Below are positions 42,226-52,985 of a stretch of 64,000 nt of DNA, piece by piece (within the stretch, counting starts at the first letter, position 1; the number at the start of each line of letters is the position of its first letter). The notes below the pieces were generated by a model that was not told the DNA's origin, searched no databases, and saw only the letters and a list, made by a program, of their open reading frames with translations. A program made the translations under genes and the position numbers. The stretch comes from Actinacidiphila sp. DG2A-62. GTDB taxonomy: Bacteria > Actinomycetota > Actinomycetes > Streptomycetales > Streptomycetaceae. The DNA lies in NCBI RefSeq assembly GCF_035825295.1, contig NZ_JAYMGI010000002.1:5008501-5072500 (forward strand), written 5' to 3'.

Positions 42226-42520
42226 GCGGGAGTGCGCCTTTCACGGGTCGTACGGATGGGGTTTGCGATGTGGCCCCGGGGCACGGGGTCCTGGGTCCGG
42301 GCACGGGCCGACGCCCGAACCCGGGCGGAGGCCCGCCCCCGGCCCGGGGCGGGCCGGGACCGGGGCGGGAGCGGGGCGGCGCCGTGGCCGCCGCGCCCCT
42401 GCAACCAGCACACCACCGCGCCCGCCGCCGCGGGACGCCCGAGCTGACCCTGCCGAAGCAGGTACCGGCAGGACCAGGCAGCGCCCACCGCACCGCGCCG
42501 GCCCGCGCCAGACTGGAGGC

Positions 42521-43729
42521 ATGGACGGCATGGACAGCAGGGACGTCACGCGGCAGGAGGACGGCACGGGCCGCGGGGCAGGCGCGGATCGCGGGGCCGG
42601 TGCGGACCGCGGGGTCGGCGCGGACCACGGGGCCGGCGCGGATCGCGCGCGCCCGGCGACGCCTCCGGCAGGCGGTCCGGTGGGTGGTCCGGCAAGCGGT
42701 CGGGTGGGTGGTGCCGCAGGTGGTCCGGCAGGCGGTCCGGTGGATGGTGCCGCAGGCGGCCCGGCAAACGGTCCGGCAAGCGGTCCGGTGGATGGTGCCG
42801 CAGGCGGTACAGCAAGCGGTCCGGCAGCCGGTTCCGCAGGCGGTGCGGACGGTCGCCCCGCCGACCCGGCTGCCGCCCGCGCGCGGGAGATTTCCGGCTT
42901 CCTGCGCGGCAGGCGCGCGCGGATCACCCCGGACCAGGCGGGGCTGCCCGGCGACGGGCGGGCGCGGCGGGTGCCGGGGCTGCGGCGCGAGGAGGCCGCG
43001 CGGCTGGCCGGCGTCAGCACCGAGTACTACACGCGGCTGGAGCAGGGCCGGGCGGGGAACCCGTCGCCCGAGGTGGTCGAGGCGCTCGCCCGGGCGCTAC
43101 GGCTGGACGCCGCCGAGCGCGAGCACCTCGCCGACCTGCTGGCCAGGCCCGGGGCCACGCGCAGGACCGGCCCGGTCGCCCCGCAGCGGGTACGCCCCGG
43201 GCTCTACCGGCTGCTGCGGACGCTGGACCACGTGCCGGCGTTCGTCATCGGCCGCCGCACCGACGTGCTGGCGGCCAACCGGCTGGCCCGCGCCGTCCTC
43301 ACCGACTTCGATGCGCTGCCCGCCACCCGGCGCAACCTCGCCCGCTACTACCTCCTCGACCCGGAGGCGCAGGAGCGCACCGGCGACTGGGAGCAGATCG
43401 CGGCGGAGACCGTCGCGATGCTGCGGCTGGACGCCGGGCGCTTCCCCGACGATCCGCGGCTGGCCGATCTGGTCGGCGAACTCACCTTGCGCTGCCCGCG
43501 GTTCACCGAGTGGTGGAACGACCACCGGGTGCTGCGCCGCACCCACGGCGCGAAGACGTACCACCATCCGCTCGTCGGCGAGCTGCACTTCGCGTACGAG
43601 TCGCTGCAACTGCCCGGCGACGCCGACCAGTCGCTGTGCGTCTACACCGTCGAGCCGGGCTCGCCCAGCGAACGCGCCCTGGAACTGCTGGGGAGTTGGA
43701 CGGCACCCGCGACCGAGCCGGCGCGCTGA
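42521..43729 (+). CDS. XRE-family regulator with MmyB-like ligand-binding domain
   Basis: 402 residues from ATG 42521; ATG 42530 is equally possible because GGAGG is only two bases before the first. Residues ~20-115 are a repetitive Gly/Ala/Pro/Val linker encoded by imperfect tandem repeats. The helix-turn-helix follows (FLRGRRARITPDQAGLPG, LRREEAARLAGVSTEYYTRL, EQGRAGNPSPEVVEALARAL), then the MmyB-like domain (RLLRTLDHVPAFVIGRRTDV, LAANRLARAVLTDFDALPA, WWNDHRVLRRTHGAKTYHHP, GELHFAYESLQLPGDADQSL). It is divergent from the SDR gene and likely represses or activates it. Confidence 0.88.
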   Translation: MDGMDSRDVTRQEDGTGRGAGADRGAGADRGVGADHGAGADRARPATPPAGGPVGGPASGRVGGAAGGPAGGPVDGAAGGPANGPASGPVDGAAGGTASGPAAGSAGGADGRPADPAAARAREISGFLRGRRARITPDQAGLPGDGRARRVPGLRREEAARLAGVSTEYYTRLEQGRAGNPSPEVVEALARALRLDAAEREHLADLLARPGATRRTGPVAPQRVRPGLYRLLRTLDHVPAFVIGRRTDVLAANRLARAVLTDFDALPATRRNLARYYLLDPEAQERTGDWEQIAAETVAMLRLDAGRFPDDPRLADLVGELTLRCPRFTEWWNDHRVLRRTHGAKTYHHPLVGELHFAYESLQLPGDADQSLCVYTVEPGSPSERALELLGSWTAPATEPAR

Positions 43730-43926
43730 GCGATCGGTCGCGCTGGCCGAGCGGTCCTGCTGACCGAGGCGGCGCGCTGACCGAGCCGGCGCGCGGAACG
43801 GACGACGTGCCGACCGGCCCGCGCGGTGGACACGCGGGCCGGCCGGTGCGCCGCCGGACGCACGGGAGGGGGCGACGCGGCGATCCCCCTGCCGCGCCGC
43901 CCCCGTTCACGGGAGCCGAACCAGGT

Positions 43927-45717
<1,791 letters not shown>

Positions 45718-45880
45718 TCAGAGAAAACTGCCCGGCGACGGCCGGTCGCCTTCCCTGCCACCGGCTGCTGGGGCGTTCCCGCAGGACAGCGCCGCGCGAG
45801 GGAGGCCGTGCGGCCCGCGGGACGGCTGTGACGGCAGGTCCGTACCAGCGGTCGGGGCACTCACCGCAGGGTCAAATGCC

Positions 45881-45945
45881 TTGACGCAGCGCAATCCTGG
45901 GCCTACGGTTTCCCGAAACATTCGTAAAGGTGTCGAAAAATTTCG
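45881..45945 (+). promoter_or_regulatory. Promoter and CGAAA/TTTCG operators of the esterase gene
   Basis: TTGACG (45881-45886) and TACGGT (45904-45909) with 17-bp spacing form a housekeeping-type promoter. Immediately downstream are CGAAACATTCG (45914-45924) and CGAAAAATTTCG (45934-45945). CGAAA-N-TTTCG-type palindromes are known targets of the XlnR/BxlR-type regulators of xylanolytic genes in Streptomyces; here one copy has a mismatch and the other a two-base centre. They would block transcription when bound. The rest of the 45514-46055 divergent region shows no gene. Confidence 0.65.
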
Positions 45946-46055
45946 ATCGGCCGTGCGGGCCGGTCGGCCCGCACATCCCCCCACATCTGACCGCTCCGGG
46001 CCGGGAGGGGAGTCCCGGCCCGGGACGGCGGAACCGCGGAAAGGACACCACCGCC

Positions 46056-47501
46056 ATGACCGCACCCAGCGGCCGGCACGGCCCCCGAGGACTGCGGCGG
46101 CTGCTCGTCGCCCTGCTCACCGGGATCGCGCCGCTGCTCGCCGCGCTCCTCGTCGCGGCCGGCTCGGCCGGCACCGCGCACGCCGCCTCGCTCACCGAGG
46201 TCACCGGCTTCGGCGCCAACCCCAGCAACCTGCGCATGTACGTGTACGTGCCGAACAGCGCGCCGGCCCACCCGGCGATCCTGGTGGCCGTCCACTACTG
46301 CACCGGCTCGGGCCCGGCCTTCTACTCCGGCACCGAGTTCGCCTCGCTCGCCGACCAGTACGGCTTCATCGTCGTCTATCCCTCGGCGACCCGCGACGGC
46401 AGCTGCTTCGACGTCTCCTCGCCGCAGGCGCTCAAGCGCGGCGGCGGCAGCGACCCGGTCGGCATCATGTCGATGGTCACATACACCGAGCAGCACTACG
46501 GCGGCGACCCCGACCGGGTCTACGTCACCGGCGCGTCGTCCGGCGGCATGATGACGAACGTCCTGCTCGGCGACTACCCCGACGTCTTCAAGGCCGGCGC
46601 GGCGTTCATGGGCGTGCCGTTCGGCTGCTTCGCCACCACCGACGGGTCCTCGTGGAACACCGCCTGCGCCAACGGCCAGATCAGCAAGACCCCGCAGCAG
46701 TGGGGCGACCTGGTCCGCGGCGCCGACCCCGGCTACACCGGCCCGCGCCCGCGCATGCAGCTGTGGCACGGCACCGCGGACACCACGCTCAACTACGCCA
46801 ACTTCGGCGAGGAGATCAAGCAGTGGACCGACGTGCTGGGCGTCAGCCAGACGCCGGTCCTCACCGACCACCCGCAGTCGACCTGGACCCGCACGCGCTA
46901 CGGCTCCGCGGACGTGCACGCCCCGGTCGAGGGCATCAGCATCCAGGGCGTCGGCCACGCGCTGCCCACCAGCGGCATGGCCGCGCAGGCCATCGCCTTC
47001 TTCGGCCTCAACGGCTCCTCGGGCGGGACGAACGGCGGCACGTCGTCGGGGACGACCTCGGGCACGTCGAGTGGTACGTCGTCGGGTACGTCCAGTGGTA
47101 CGTCGAGCGGGACGACCTCGGGTACGACTTCGGGGACGTCGAGTGGTACGAGCTCGGGTTCGTCGGCGGGGTCGACGTCGGGTGGGACGTCGGGTGCGGC
47201 GTGCACGGCGTCGTATCGGTTGGTGAGTGCGTGGTCGGGTGGTTATCAGGCCGAGGTGTCGGTGACGGACTCGGGTTCGGTGCCGTTGTCGGCGTGGACG
47301 GTGGCGTGGTCGCAGCCGTCGGGCCAGACGATCGTGAACCTGTGGAACGGTGTGCAGGGTTCGTCCGGCAGCCAGACCACCGCGCACAACGCCCCGTACA
47401 ACGGGCAGGTGGGAGTGGGCGCCTCGACCACCTTCGGGTACGTCGTCAACGGCTCGGGCAGCGCCCCGACCAGCCTCGACCTGACCTGCCAACCCAGCTG
47501 A
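46056..47501 (+). CDS. Secreted CE1-like (acetylxylan/feruloyl) esterase with CBM2
   Basis: 481 residues, ATG at 46056 with AAAGGA upstream. The signal peptide (LLVALLTGIAPLLAALLVAA, then GTAHAAS) precedes an esterase domain of the PHB-depolymerase/CE1 type: YVYVPNSAPAHPAILVAVHY, FIVVYPSATRDGSCFDVSS, nucleophile Ser in YVTGASSGGMMTNVLLG, LWHGTADTTLNYANF with the Asp, and His in SIQGVGHALPTSG. Then a GTSSG linker and a CBM2 identical to that of the xylanase. It probably removes acetyl or feruloyl groups from xylan. It is divergent from the xylanase and followed 43 bp later by the CE4 gene. Confidence 0.88.
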   Translation: MTAPSGRHGPRGLRRLLVALLTGIAPLLAALLVAAGSAGTAHAASLTEVTGFGANPSNLRMYVYVPNSAPAHPAILVAVHYCTGSGPAFYSGTEFASLADQYGFIVVYPSATRDGSCFDVSSPQALKRGGGSDPVGIMSMVTYTEQHYGGDPDRVYVTGASSGGMMTNVLLGDYPDVFKAGAAFMGVPFGCFATTDGSSWNTACANGQISKTPQQWGDLVRGADPGYTGPRPRMQLWHGTADTTLNYANFGEEIKQWTDVLGVSQTPVLTDHPQSTWTRTRYGSADVHAPVEGISIQGVGHALPTSGMAAQAIAFFGLNGSSGGTNGGTSSGTTSGTSSGTSSGTSSGTSSGTTSGTTSGTSSGTSSGSSAGSTSGGTSGAACTASYRLVSAWSGGYQAEVSVTDSGSVPLSAWTVAWSQPSGQTIVNLWNGVQGSSGSQTTAHNAPYNGQVGVGASTTFGYVVNGSGSAPTSLDLTCQPS

Positions 47502-47507
47502 ACCCAC
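47145..47507 (+). repeat. Right copy of 363-bp perfect inverted repeat (CBM2 end)
   Basis: Exact reverse complement of 43927-44289; it includes the final linker codons, the CBM2, the stop codon of the esterase and six bases of trailing sequence. Identity breaks at both ends within one or two bases. The two copies flank a 2855-bp segment containing most of both enzyme genes. Confidence 0.9.
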
Positions 47508-47544
47508 GCTGAACCGATGCCGAACGGATGAGGAGAACACCGTC

Positions 47545-48180
47545 GTGACCGCACCCGCAGGGATACCGGCCGTGCCACGGCCGCGCCGGCACGTCCCCGT
47601 CGTCGACTCCACCCGCCTGGTCGGCTCGTACGCGGCGCTGACCTTCGACGACGGCCCGCACCCGGTGCACACGCCGCGGCTGCTGTCGGTGCTGCGCAAG
47701 CACCGGGTCACGGCGGTGTTCTGCCTGTGGGGCGCGCACGCGCTCGCCCATCCGCAGATCGTCCGCGCGATCGTCGAGGACGGCCATCTGCTGGGCAACC
47801 ACGGGATGCACCACGACGACATGACCGACTGGACGGCGGCACGCGTCCGCGCCGACCTGGAGGAGACGTCCGCCGCCGTACGCGCCGCCGCGCCGGGCGT
47901 GCCCATTCCCTACTTCCGCGCGCCGTACGGGAATTGGGGCCACACGCCGCAGGTCGCGGCGGACCTCGGCATGGTCCCGCTCGGCTGGCGGCTCGCCGTG
48001 CGGGACTGGGAGCCGCCGGGCACGGGGGAGTTGCTGCGCCGCCTCACCGAGGGGATCGCGCCCGGCGCGGTGGTGCTGCTGCACGACGGCGGCGGCGACC
48101 GGAGCCAGACCGTGGACGCGGTGGACGCCATGGTGCCGCAACTGAAGGCGCGCGGCTGGCGGTTCACCACCCCGGCGTGA
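47545..48180 (+). CDS. CE4 polysaccharide deacetylase
   Basis: 211 residues from GTG 47545 with AGGAG upstream. NodB motifs: motif 1 ALTFDDGPHPVHTPR (Asp pair), motif 2 GNHGMHHDDMTDW (metal His residues), motif 3 YFRAPYGNWGHTP, and motif 5 VVLLHDGGGDRS. No signal peptide is visible, which is odd for a xylan or peptidoglycan deacetylase and may mean cytosolic action, non-classical export, or a misjudged start. Its place 43 bp after the esterase suggests joint transcription and an acetylxylan role, but chitooligosaccharide or peptidoglycan substrates are also possible. Confidence 0.86.
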   Translation: MTAPAGIPAVPRPRRHVPVVDSTRLVGSYAALTFDDGPHPVHTPRLLSVLRKHRVTAVFCLWGAHALAHPQIVRAIVEDGHLLGNHGMHHDDMTDWTAARVRADLEETSAAVRAAAPGVPIPYFRAPYGNWGHTPQVAADLGMVPLGWRLAVRDWEPPGTGELLRRLTEGIAPGAVVLLHDGGGDRSQTVDAVDAMVPQLKARGWRFTTPA

Positions 48181-48691
48181 GGCGGGGGCCGCGGGGCGCC
48201 GTCCGGCAGTAAGCGCTCTCCCGGGCGACAAGCGGCGAGCTGTCCACATTGGTACGTGTCGCTTTTTGGACACCATGCCGCCCGGTAGCCGAAAATCGCA
48301 GGTCGGATACGTATTCGAGGGGTCGAGAGGGAATTCGGCGCGCTGTGACCGGCTAGGCACGCAGTGCCTCCATCGGGTACCTATGCAGAAGCGGCCCCTC
48401 ACGGCGAACTCCCCGCCTTCCGAGAGCGCCGCGGCACCGCGAGGTGCTCCCGGCCGCGGCTCCCCCGAGTCGCCGCGTCCGGGGCCGGACGGCGCATCGA
48501 CGGGCACGCTCGCCCGGTCGACCCGGGGGGACGCGTCGTTCGGCACGGTGGGGGCCGGCAAGGCCCGCCTGCCCCCACCATCGGTGCCGTTCGTTCCCGG
48601 GCTGAGGGGGGACGGGAACGAGCGGCGCCCACTGCTCCGAGACCGGCGCGCGGTCACCGCCCGGCGCGTGCGCCGCCGCCGGCCGGGTGCG
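48181..48691. other. Convergent intergenic region without a clear gene
   Basis: It lies between the convergent CE4 and LuxR-type genes. Around 48240-48360 it is less GC-rich than usual (GGTACGTGTCGCTTTTTGG, CGGATACGTATTCGAGG). GTGTC and GACAC around a T-rich loop (48256-48273) could be a weak terminator. Open frames on either strand from 48380 onward are Pro/Arg-rich and not convincing. Nothing else is seen. Confidence 0.35.
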
Positions 48692-49729
48692 TCACTGCCG
48701 GCCGCTCGTCAGCGCGCCGGGCGATCGCGGTCCGCGCAGCGCCGCCGCGTACGCCGGGTCCTGCGCCAGCTTCAGGCCCGCCTCGAAGCGGCTGGAGGCG
48801 TGCAGGCGCTCCATCAGCTTGGCCACCGCGCGCTGCACCGTGCGCCGGTGCACGCCCATCTTGCGGGCGATCTGGTCGTCGCTGAGCCCGCCGGCCAGCA
48901 GCCGGACCACCGTCCGCTCCTGCATGGTCAGCTGCGCCGCCACCGAGGCGCCGTCCTGCGTGTGCGCCTGCTCGTACGGGACCGCGCGCAGCCACAGGTC
49001 CTCGTAGAAGCCGACCAGCACGCGGATCAGGGCCGAGCCGCGGACCAGCAGCATCGGGCCGCCGGGGCTGCCCGGGTCGCTGGGCACGCAGGCCGCCTCG
49101 CCGTCGTGGATCACCAGGTCGCAGGGGGCGTGGTCGAGCAGCCGCACCTCGGCGCCGAGGTCGGACAGCCGCTCCAGGTAGCCGACGTGGCGGGGGCTCT
49201 GCAGCAGCGACAGCGGGTAGATCGAGCGCAGCCGCACCCGCCTCTCCCGCATCTGGGCGTCCCGCCGCAGCGAGTCCTCCAGGACCGGCGGCGACGGCAT
49301 CGGGCCGGGGTGCATGGAGTCCACCCGGTGGCGCGAGGTGCCGGCCAGCTCGGTCATCGTCCGGTCCTTGTGCCGCCGGTCGGTGAGGTACGCCACCTCG
49401 ACCTGCGCGGCCTCGGCGGCGACCGCCGGGCGGTAGACCGACATCAGCGACTCGGTGAGCTGCTGGAGCGCGGCGGCCGTGCTGGCCTGCTGGGCCGCGC
49501 TGGTCTGGTACGCGGTCATGGTGCGCAGCAGCGCGGTCTCCGGGTCGACCGGCTCCAGCAGGCCGTCGCCCTGCTGGAGCAGGCCGAGGTCCTCCAGCCG
49601 GAGCCGGCCGCGGCGGGCCTCCTCGGCGCCGACGCCCGCGGCCCGGCCCAGCTCCGCCTCGGACGCGAAGGAGCCGTGGGCGCGCAGCGCCTGGTAGACC
49701 GTCAGCGCCAACTCGTCGTCGCCCGGCAT
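48692..49729 (-). CDS. TrmB/LuxR-type transcriptional regulator
   Basis: 345 residues, ATG at 49729 (MPGDDELALTVYQALRAHGS). An N-terminal winged-helix/TrmB-like segment (EAELGRAAGVGAEEARRGRL, LEDLGLLQQGDGLLEPVD) is followed by a phospholipase-D-like sensory middle (IYPLSLLQSPRHVGYLERLS, DHAPCDLVIHDGEAACVPS). The C-terminal LuxR helix-turn-helix is LTMQERTVVRLLAGGLSDDQ then IARKMGVHRRTVQRAVAKLM. This architecture is abundant in Streptomyces, where such regulators often govern development or secondary metabolism. Target genes are unknown. Confidence 0.85.
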   Translation of the reverse strand: MPGDDELALTVYQALRAHGSFASEAELGRAAGVGAEEARRGRLRLEDLGLLQQGDGLLEPVDPETALLRTMTAYQTSAAQQASTAAALQQLTESLMSVYRPAVAAEAAQVEVAYLTDRRHKDRTMTELAGTSRHRVDSMHPGPMPSPPVLEDSLRRDAQMRERRVRLRSIYPLSLLQSPRHVGYLERLSDLGAEVRLLDHAPCDLVIHDGEAACVPSDPGSPGGPMLLVRGSALIRVLVGFYEDLWLRAVPYEQAHTQDGASVAAQLTMQERTVVRLLAGGLSDDQIARKMGVHRRTVQRAVAKLMERLHASSRFEAGLKLAQDPAYAAALRGPRSPGALTSGRQ

Positions 49730-49825
49730 GCGGCCCTCCGAACCTCACCGGCCCGCGGGCCCCCGTCCCCCGCGCGCTCGTACGCTCCCGCTCGCTTCAG
49801 TGCGGTGCGGCCGGGGTGCGTGCGC

Positions 49826-50281
49826 TCACAGGTCGAACTCCGCGGGGTTCAGCCCCACCGCGAAGCACGCCTCGCGCACCACGGCCTGCTCGGACTTGTC
49901 GAAGACGCCGTCCGCACCGCCGATGACGATACCGATCTGGATGACCGCACGCGCCTCGGTGGGCTTCTTCTGCACCTTGGCGATCTCCTGGAGGATGGCG
50001 ACCTTGCCGAAGTCGAAGTCCGAGGTGAGCTTGGTGAGGTAGTCGTCGAAACGGCGCTGGAGGTCGGTCGCCGGGAAGTTCTGCAGCACGTCGTTGCTCG
50101 CGATGAGGGAGGCCACGCGCTGCCGCTCGGACGGGTCGACCGAGCCGTCGGCGGCGGAGACCAGCGCGCACATGGCCATGCTGGCGTCCCGGAAGGCCCC
50201 GCTCTTCAGGTCGTTCTTCTTCGCGGTCAGCTGGGTCTGCATGCTCTGGGCGGACTCCTTGAAGCGGTCCCACAGCGCCAT
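49826..50281 (-). CDS. terB: TerB-family tellurite-resistance protein
   Basis: 151 residues, ATG at 50281 (MALWDRFKESAQSMQTQLT) with GAGGAG eight bases upstream. Two internal acidic helices typical of TerB are visible: MCALVSAADGSVDPSERQRV and IVIGGADGVFDKSEQAVVRE, which probably bind metal. TerB works with TerD-like proteins in a membrane-associated stress complex; resistance to tellurite, phage and other stresses is known for the family. A TerD gene lies two genes away in the same direction. Confidence 0.88.
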   Translation of the reverse strand: MALWDRFKESAQSMQTQLTAKKNDLKSGAFRDASMAMCALVSAADGSVDPSERQRVASLIASNDVLQNFPATDLQRRFDDYLTKLTSDFDFGKVAILQEIAKVQKKPTEARAVIQIGIVIGGADGVFDKSEQAVVREACFAVGLNPAEFDL

Positions 50282-50303
50282 GTCGGTCTCTCCTCGGGCC
50301 ATG

Positions 50304-50370
50304 CGTACGGTCGGTACGGGGTCGGTACGGGTTCGGTACGGGGTGCCGGTACCGGGGGTCGGTACGGGTC
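50304..50370. repeat. Short tandem GGTACGGGGTC-type repeats
   Basis: About five copies of a 10-11-bp unit (GGTACGGGGTC, GGTACGGGTTC, GGTACGGGGTG, GGTACGGGTC) lie upstream of terB. Together they could act as binding sites in the terB promoter region or merely be an unstable simple repeat. Confidence 0.65.
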
Positions 50371-50485
50371 GTGTCCGGTCGTTTAACTCGTGACGCGAGT
50401 AAAGCAGTTCCCAAATCCGGAGACCGGCCGGGTTCTGTGTTCGCCCAGAGCGAACAGGCGGCGGGCGGCCCCGCGCCGTCCGCGC

Positions 50486-50974
50486 TCACAGCCGGGGGTA
50501 GCGGGCCAGCAGCCCCCACACCGCCGGGTTGTCGGCCAGGTCCTCGTGCAGGTCGGCCAGGTCGGCGACCAGGTCGTGCAGGAAGTCGCGGGCCTCGCGG
50601 CGCAGCCCGGCATGGCTCAGCACCAGCGGGGGCTCGTCCGGCGTCCAGTCCGCGGTCACCTCGACGTGGCCGAAGCGGCGGACGAAGCGCAGCCGGTCGG
50701 TGGACTCGGTGAAGTCGAACTCCGCGCGCTGCGGCCGCGCGGCCCGGCCGCCCGCGGGGTCGCGGTCGAGGTCCTCGACGATCGCGCACAGCGCCCAGGC
50801 GAAGTCCAGCACCGGCACCCAGCCCCACGCGGTGGACAGTTCGCGCTCGCCCTCGGCGAGGTAGACGTCGCCGCAGAACAGGTCGCGCCGCAGTGCCGCG
50901 ACGTCCGCGGTCCGGTAGTCGGTCTGCGGCGGGTCGGGGAAGCGGCGGGACAGGGCGTATCCGAGGTCGATCAC
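50486..50974 (-). CDS. Uncharacterised protein between terB and terD
   Basis: 162 residues from GTG 50974 (VIDLGYALSRRFPDPPQTDY). It contains GDVYLAEGERELSTAWGWVP, VLDFAWALCAIVEDLDRD, RLRFVRRFGHVEVTADWTPD, and LVLSHAGLRREARDFLHDLV, a mixed alpha/beta protein rich in acidic residues and Trp. No known motif. The longer upstream frame is a compositional shadow. Its position between two tellurite-resistance genes on the same strand hints at a link with that system, but spacing is wide on both sides. Confidence 0.6.
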   Translation of the reverse strand: MIDLGYALSRRFPDPPQTDYRTADVAALRRDLFCGDVYLAEGERELSTAWGWVPVLDFAWALCAIVEDLDRDPAGGRAARPQRAEFDFTESTDRLRFVRRFGHVEVTADWTPDEPPLVLSHAGLRREARDFLHDLVADLADLHEDLADNPAVWGLLARYPRL

Positions 50975-51132
50975 CCGGCCGATGGTGTCAGAGGGCCGGC
51001 GCGGCCGCCGTACCCCCCGGCTTGTGCGCGCGGGGGCACGGCGGCCGCGGTGCGGACCGGCGTACCGGCCGGCCGGCGTACCGACCGGCCGGCGTACCGG
51101 CCTGCCGGCGGCGGGCCGGCGTGCCGGGAGTC

Positions 51133-51708
51133 TCAGAGGTTGACGCCGAAGTCGGTGGCGATGCCGACCAGGCCGGAGGCGTAGCCCTGGCCGACCGCGC
51201 GGAACTTCCACTCCGCGCCGTTGCGGTACAGCTCGCCGAAGACCATCGCGGTCTCGGTCGCCGCGTCCTCGCTCAGGTCGTAGCGGGCGATCTCGGCGCC
51301 GCCGGCCTGGTTGATGATGCGGATGTACGCGTTGCGCACCTGGCCGAAGTTCTGGCTGCGGGCCTCGGCGTCGTAGATCGAGACGGGGAAGACGATCTTG
51401 TCCACGTCGGCGGGCAGGGCGGCGAGGTTGACGTTGATCTGCTCGTCGTCGCCCTCGCCCTCGCCGGTGCGGTTGTCGCCGGTGTGGACGATGGTCTGGT
51501 CGGGGCTCTGCTTGTTGTTGAAGAAGACGAAGTGGCCGTCCGAGTAGACCTTGCCCGTCGCGTTGACCGCGATGGCGCTCGCGTCGAGGTCGAAGTCCGT
51601 ACCGGTGGTGGTGCGGACGTCCCAGCCCAGGCCGACGGTCACGGCCGTCAGGCCGGGCGCCTCCTTGCTCAGCGAGACGTTGCCGCCCTTGGTCAGGCTT
51701 ACCGCCAT
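51133..51708 (-). CDS. terD: TerD-family stress protein
   Basis: 191 residues, ATG at 51708 ([20 protein letters not shown]), exactly the usual TerD length. It shows [20 protein letters not shown] with the Ca-binding acidic cluster, [40 protein letters not shown], and [20 protein letters not shown]. TerD proteins bind calcium and form a stress-response module with TerB and TerC. Likely cytosolic. Confidence 0.93.
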   Translation of the reverse strand: MAVSLTKGGNVSLSKEAPGLTAVTVGLGWDVRTTTGTDFDLDASAIAVNATGKVYSDGHFVFFNNKQSPDQTIVHTGDNRTGEGEGDDEQINVNLAALPADVDKIVFPVSIYDAEARSQNFGQVRNAYIRIINQAGGAEIARYDLSEDAATETAMVFGELYRNGAEWKFRAVGQGYASGLVGIATDFGVNL

Positions 51709-51846
51709 GGGAAGTCCCCTTTTGTGGTCGTAGGTGTCGCCGACGAAACTACCGTCATCCGTCCATACGCGGAGGGCCCCCGTCATGGTTCCTCCACGGG
51801 ACGAAATCCCCGTGACGTACGCATGTGCGGGCGGGATCATGGGGGC

Positions 51847-52272
51847 ATGTCCGGAGCACTCCCCATCCGCGGCTCGGTCTCCCTGCCGGAGACCGAGCTG
51901 GTGTGGCGTTTCTCGCGGTCCTCCGGGCCCGGCGGACAGCACGTCAACACCAGCGACAGCCAGGTGGAGCTGCGGTTCGACCTGGCGGCCACGCGGGCGC
52001 TGCCGCCGGTGTGGAAGGAGCGCGCGCTGGAGCGGCTGGCCGGCCGGCTGCACGACGGCGTGCTGACCGTACGGTCCTCCGAGCACCGCTCGCAGTGGCG
52101 CAACCGCGAGACCGCGGCGGCCCGGCTGGCCTCGCTGCTCGCGCAGGCGACCGCGCCGCCGCCCAAGGCCCGCCGCCCCACCCGCATACCCCGCGGCGTC
52201 AACGAGCGCCGCCTGCAGGCCAAGAAGCGCCGCGGCGACGTCAAGCGCGGCCGCGCGACGGGCTGGGACTGA
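51847..52272 (+). CDS. arfB: ArfB/YaeJ-type ribosome-rescue peptidyl-tRNA hydrolase
   Basis: 141 residues, ATG at 51847 ([20 protein letters not shown]). The release-factor GGQ motif lies in [20 protein letters not shown], followed by [19 protein letters not shown]. The C-terminal tail is strongly basic ([20 protein letters not shown]), as needed to enter the empty mRNA channel of stalled ribosomes. Length is normal for ArfB. It is divergent from terD with a gap of about 140 bp. Confidence 0.9.
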   Translation: MSGALPIRGSVSLPETELVWRFSRSSGPGGQHVNTSDSQVELRFDLAATRALPPVWKERALERLAGRLHDGVLTVRSSEHRSQWRNRETAAARLASLLAQATAPPPKARRPTRIPRGVNERRLQAKKRRGDVKRGRATGWD

Positions 52273-52318
52273 GCCGCGGGCCGAGAGGGCCGGGGAAGCC
52301 GGGTGCCGGCCCCGGGGA

Positions 52319-52831
52319 TCAGCTCAGGTACCGGTACCGGCCGCGGAAGTAGCTCAGCGGGCCGCCGTCCGCGCTGGGCGTGCGCGCGGCCAGCACCCGG
52401 CCGATCACGAGGGTGTGGTCGCCGGCCGGGACCCGCTGGTCGGTCTCGCACTCGAGTATGGACAGCGCCCCGCCGAGCACCGGCGCGCCGGAGTGATGGC
52501 CGCGGTAGTAGGCGATGTCCTCGAACAGCAGCCGGTCGCTGATCCGCCCGCGCATCGCGAAGCGCCCGGCGATGTGCCGCTGGCTCTCGCTGAGCACGGA
52601 CACCGCCCAGCGCGGCTGCCGCTCCAGCAGTTCGTCCATCCGCGACCCGACGCGGACCGACGCCAGCACCAGCGGCGGTTCCAGGGAGACCGACATGAAG
52701 GCGGTGGCGGTCATGCCGACGTCCTCCCCGCGCGGTCCGTCGTCGGGGTCGTGCGCGGTCACCAGGACCACCCCCGCGGCGAGGCGGGACATGGCGGCGC
52801 GGAAGTCATCGATGTCGACGGTCTGGCCCAT
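52319..52831 (-). CDS. Flavin reductase domain protein
   Basis: 170 residues from ATG 52831 ([20 protein letters not shown]); a further ATG at 52870 is possible. FMN-binding flavin-reductase fold: [74 protein letters not shown], and a His in [19 protein letters not shown]. It probably supplies reduced flavin to a two-component monooxygenase; no partner is adjacent. It is convergent with arfB and divergent from the GGDEF gene. Confidence 0.85.
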   Translation of the reverse strand: MGQTVDIDDFRAAMSRLAAGVVLVTAHDPDDGPRGEDVGMTATAFMSVSLEPPLVLASVRVGSRMDELLERQPRWAVSVLSESQRHIAGRFAMRGRISDRLLFEDIAYYRGHHSGAPVLGGALSILECETDQRVPAGDHTLVIGRVLAARTPSADGGPLSYFRGRYRYLS

Positions 52832-52985
52832 GATGGTCCCAGGATGCCGTCCCGGCGGAGTGTGAGGCACGGTTCCACGTTACGGCCCGGTAGGAAGCGG
52901 GGCATCGGGCCCCGGTCGCAACCGCGTGGGGACCGGGTCCTAGGTCGCGGGGACCACGGTCCGTGCCCAACTGCTCACCTGGCGG

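Noticed and set aside
45903-47906. 667-residue minus-strand frame opposite the esterase and deacetylase
   Set aside because: Antisense shadow; the plus-strand genes show complete catalytic motifs and signal sequences.
48380-48690. Small gene in the convergent gap
   Set aside because: Frames on both strands are Pro/Arg/Ala-rich without ribosome site or third-position pattern of real genes.
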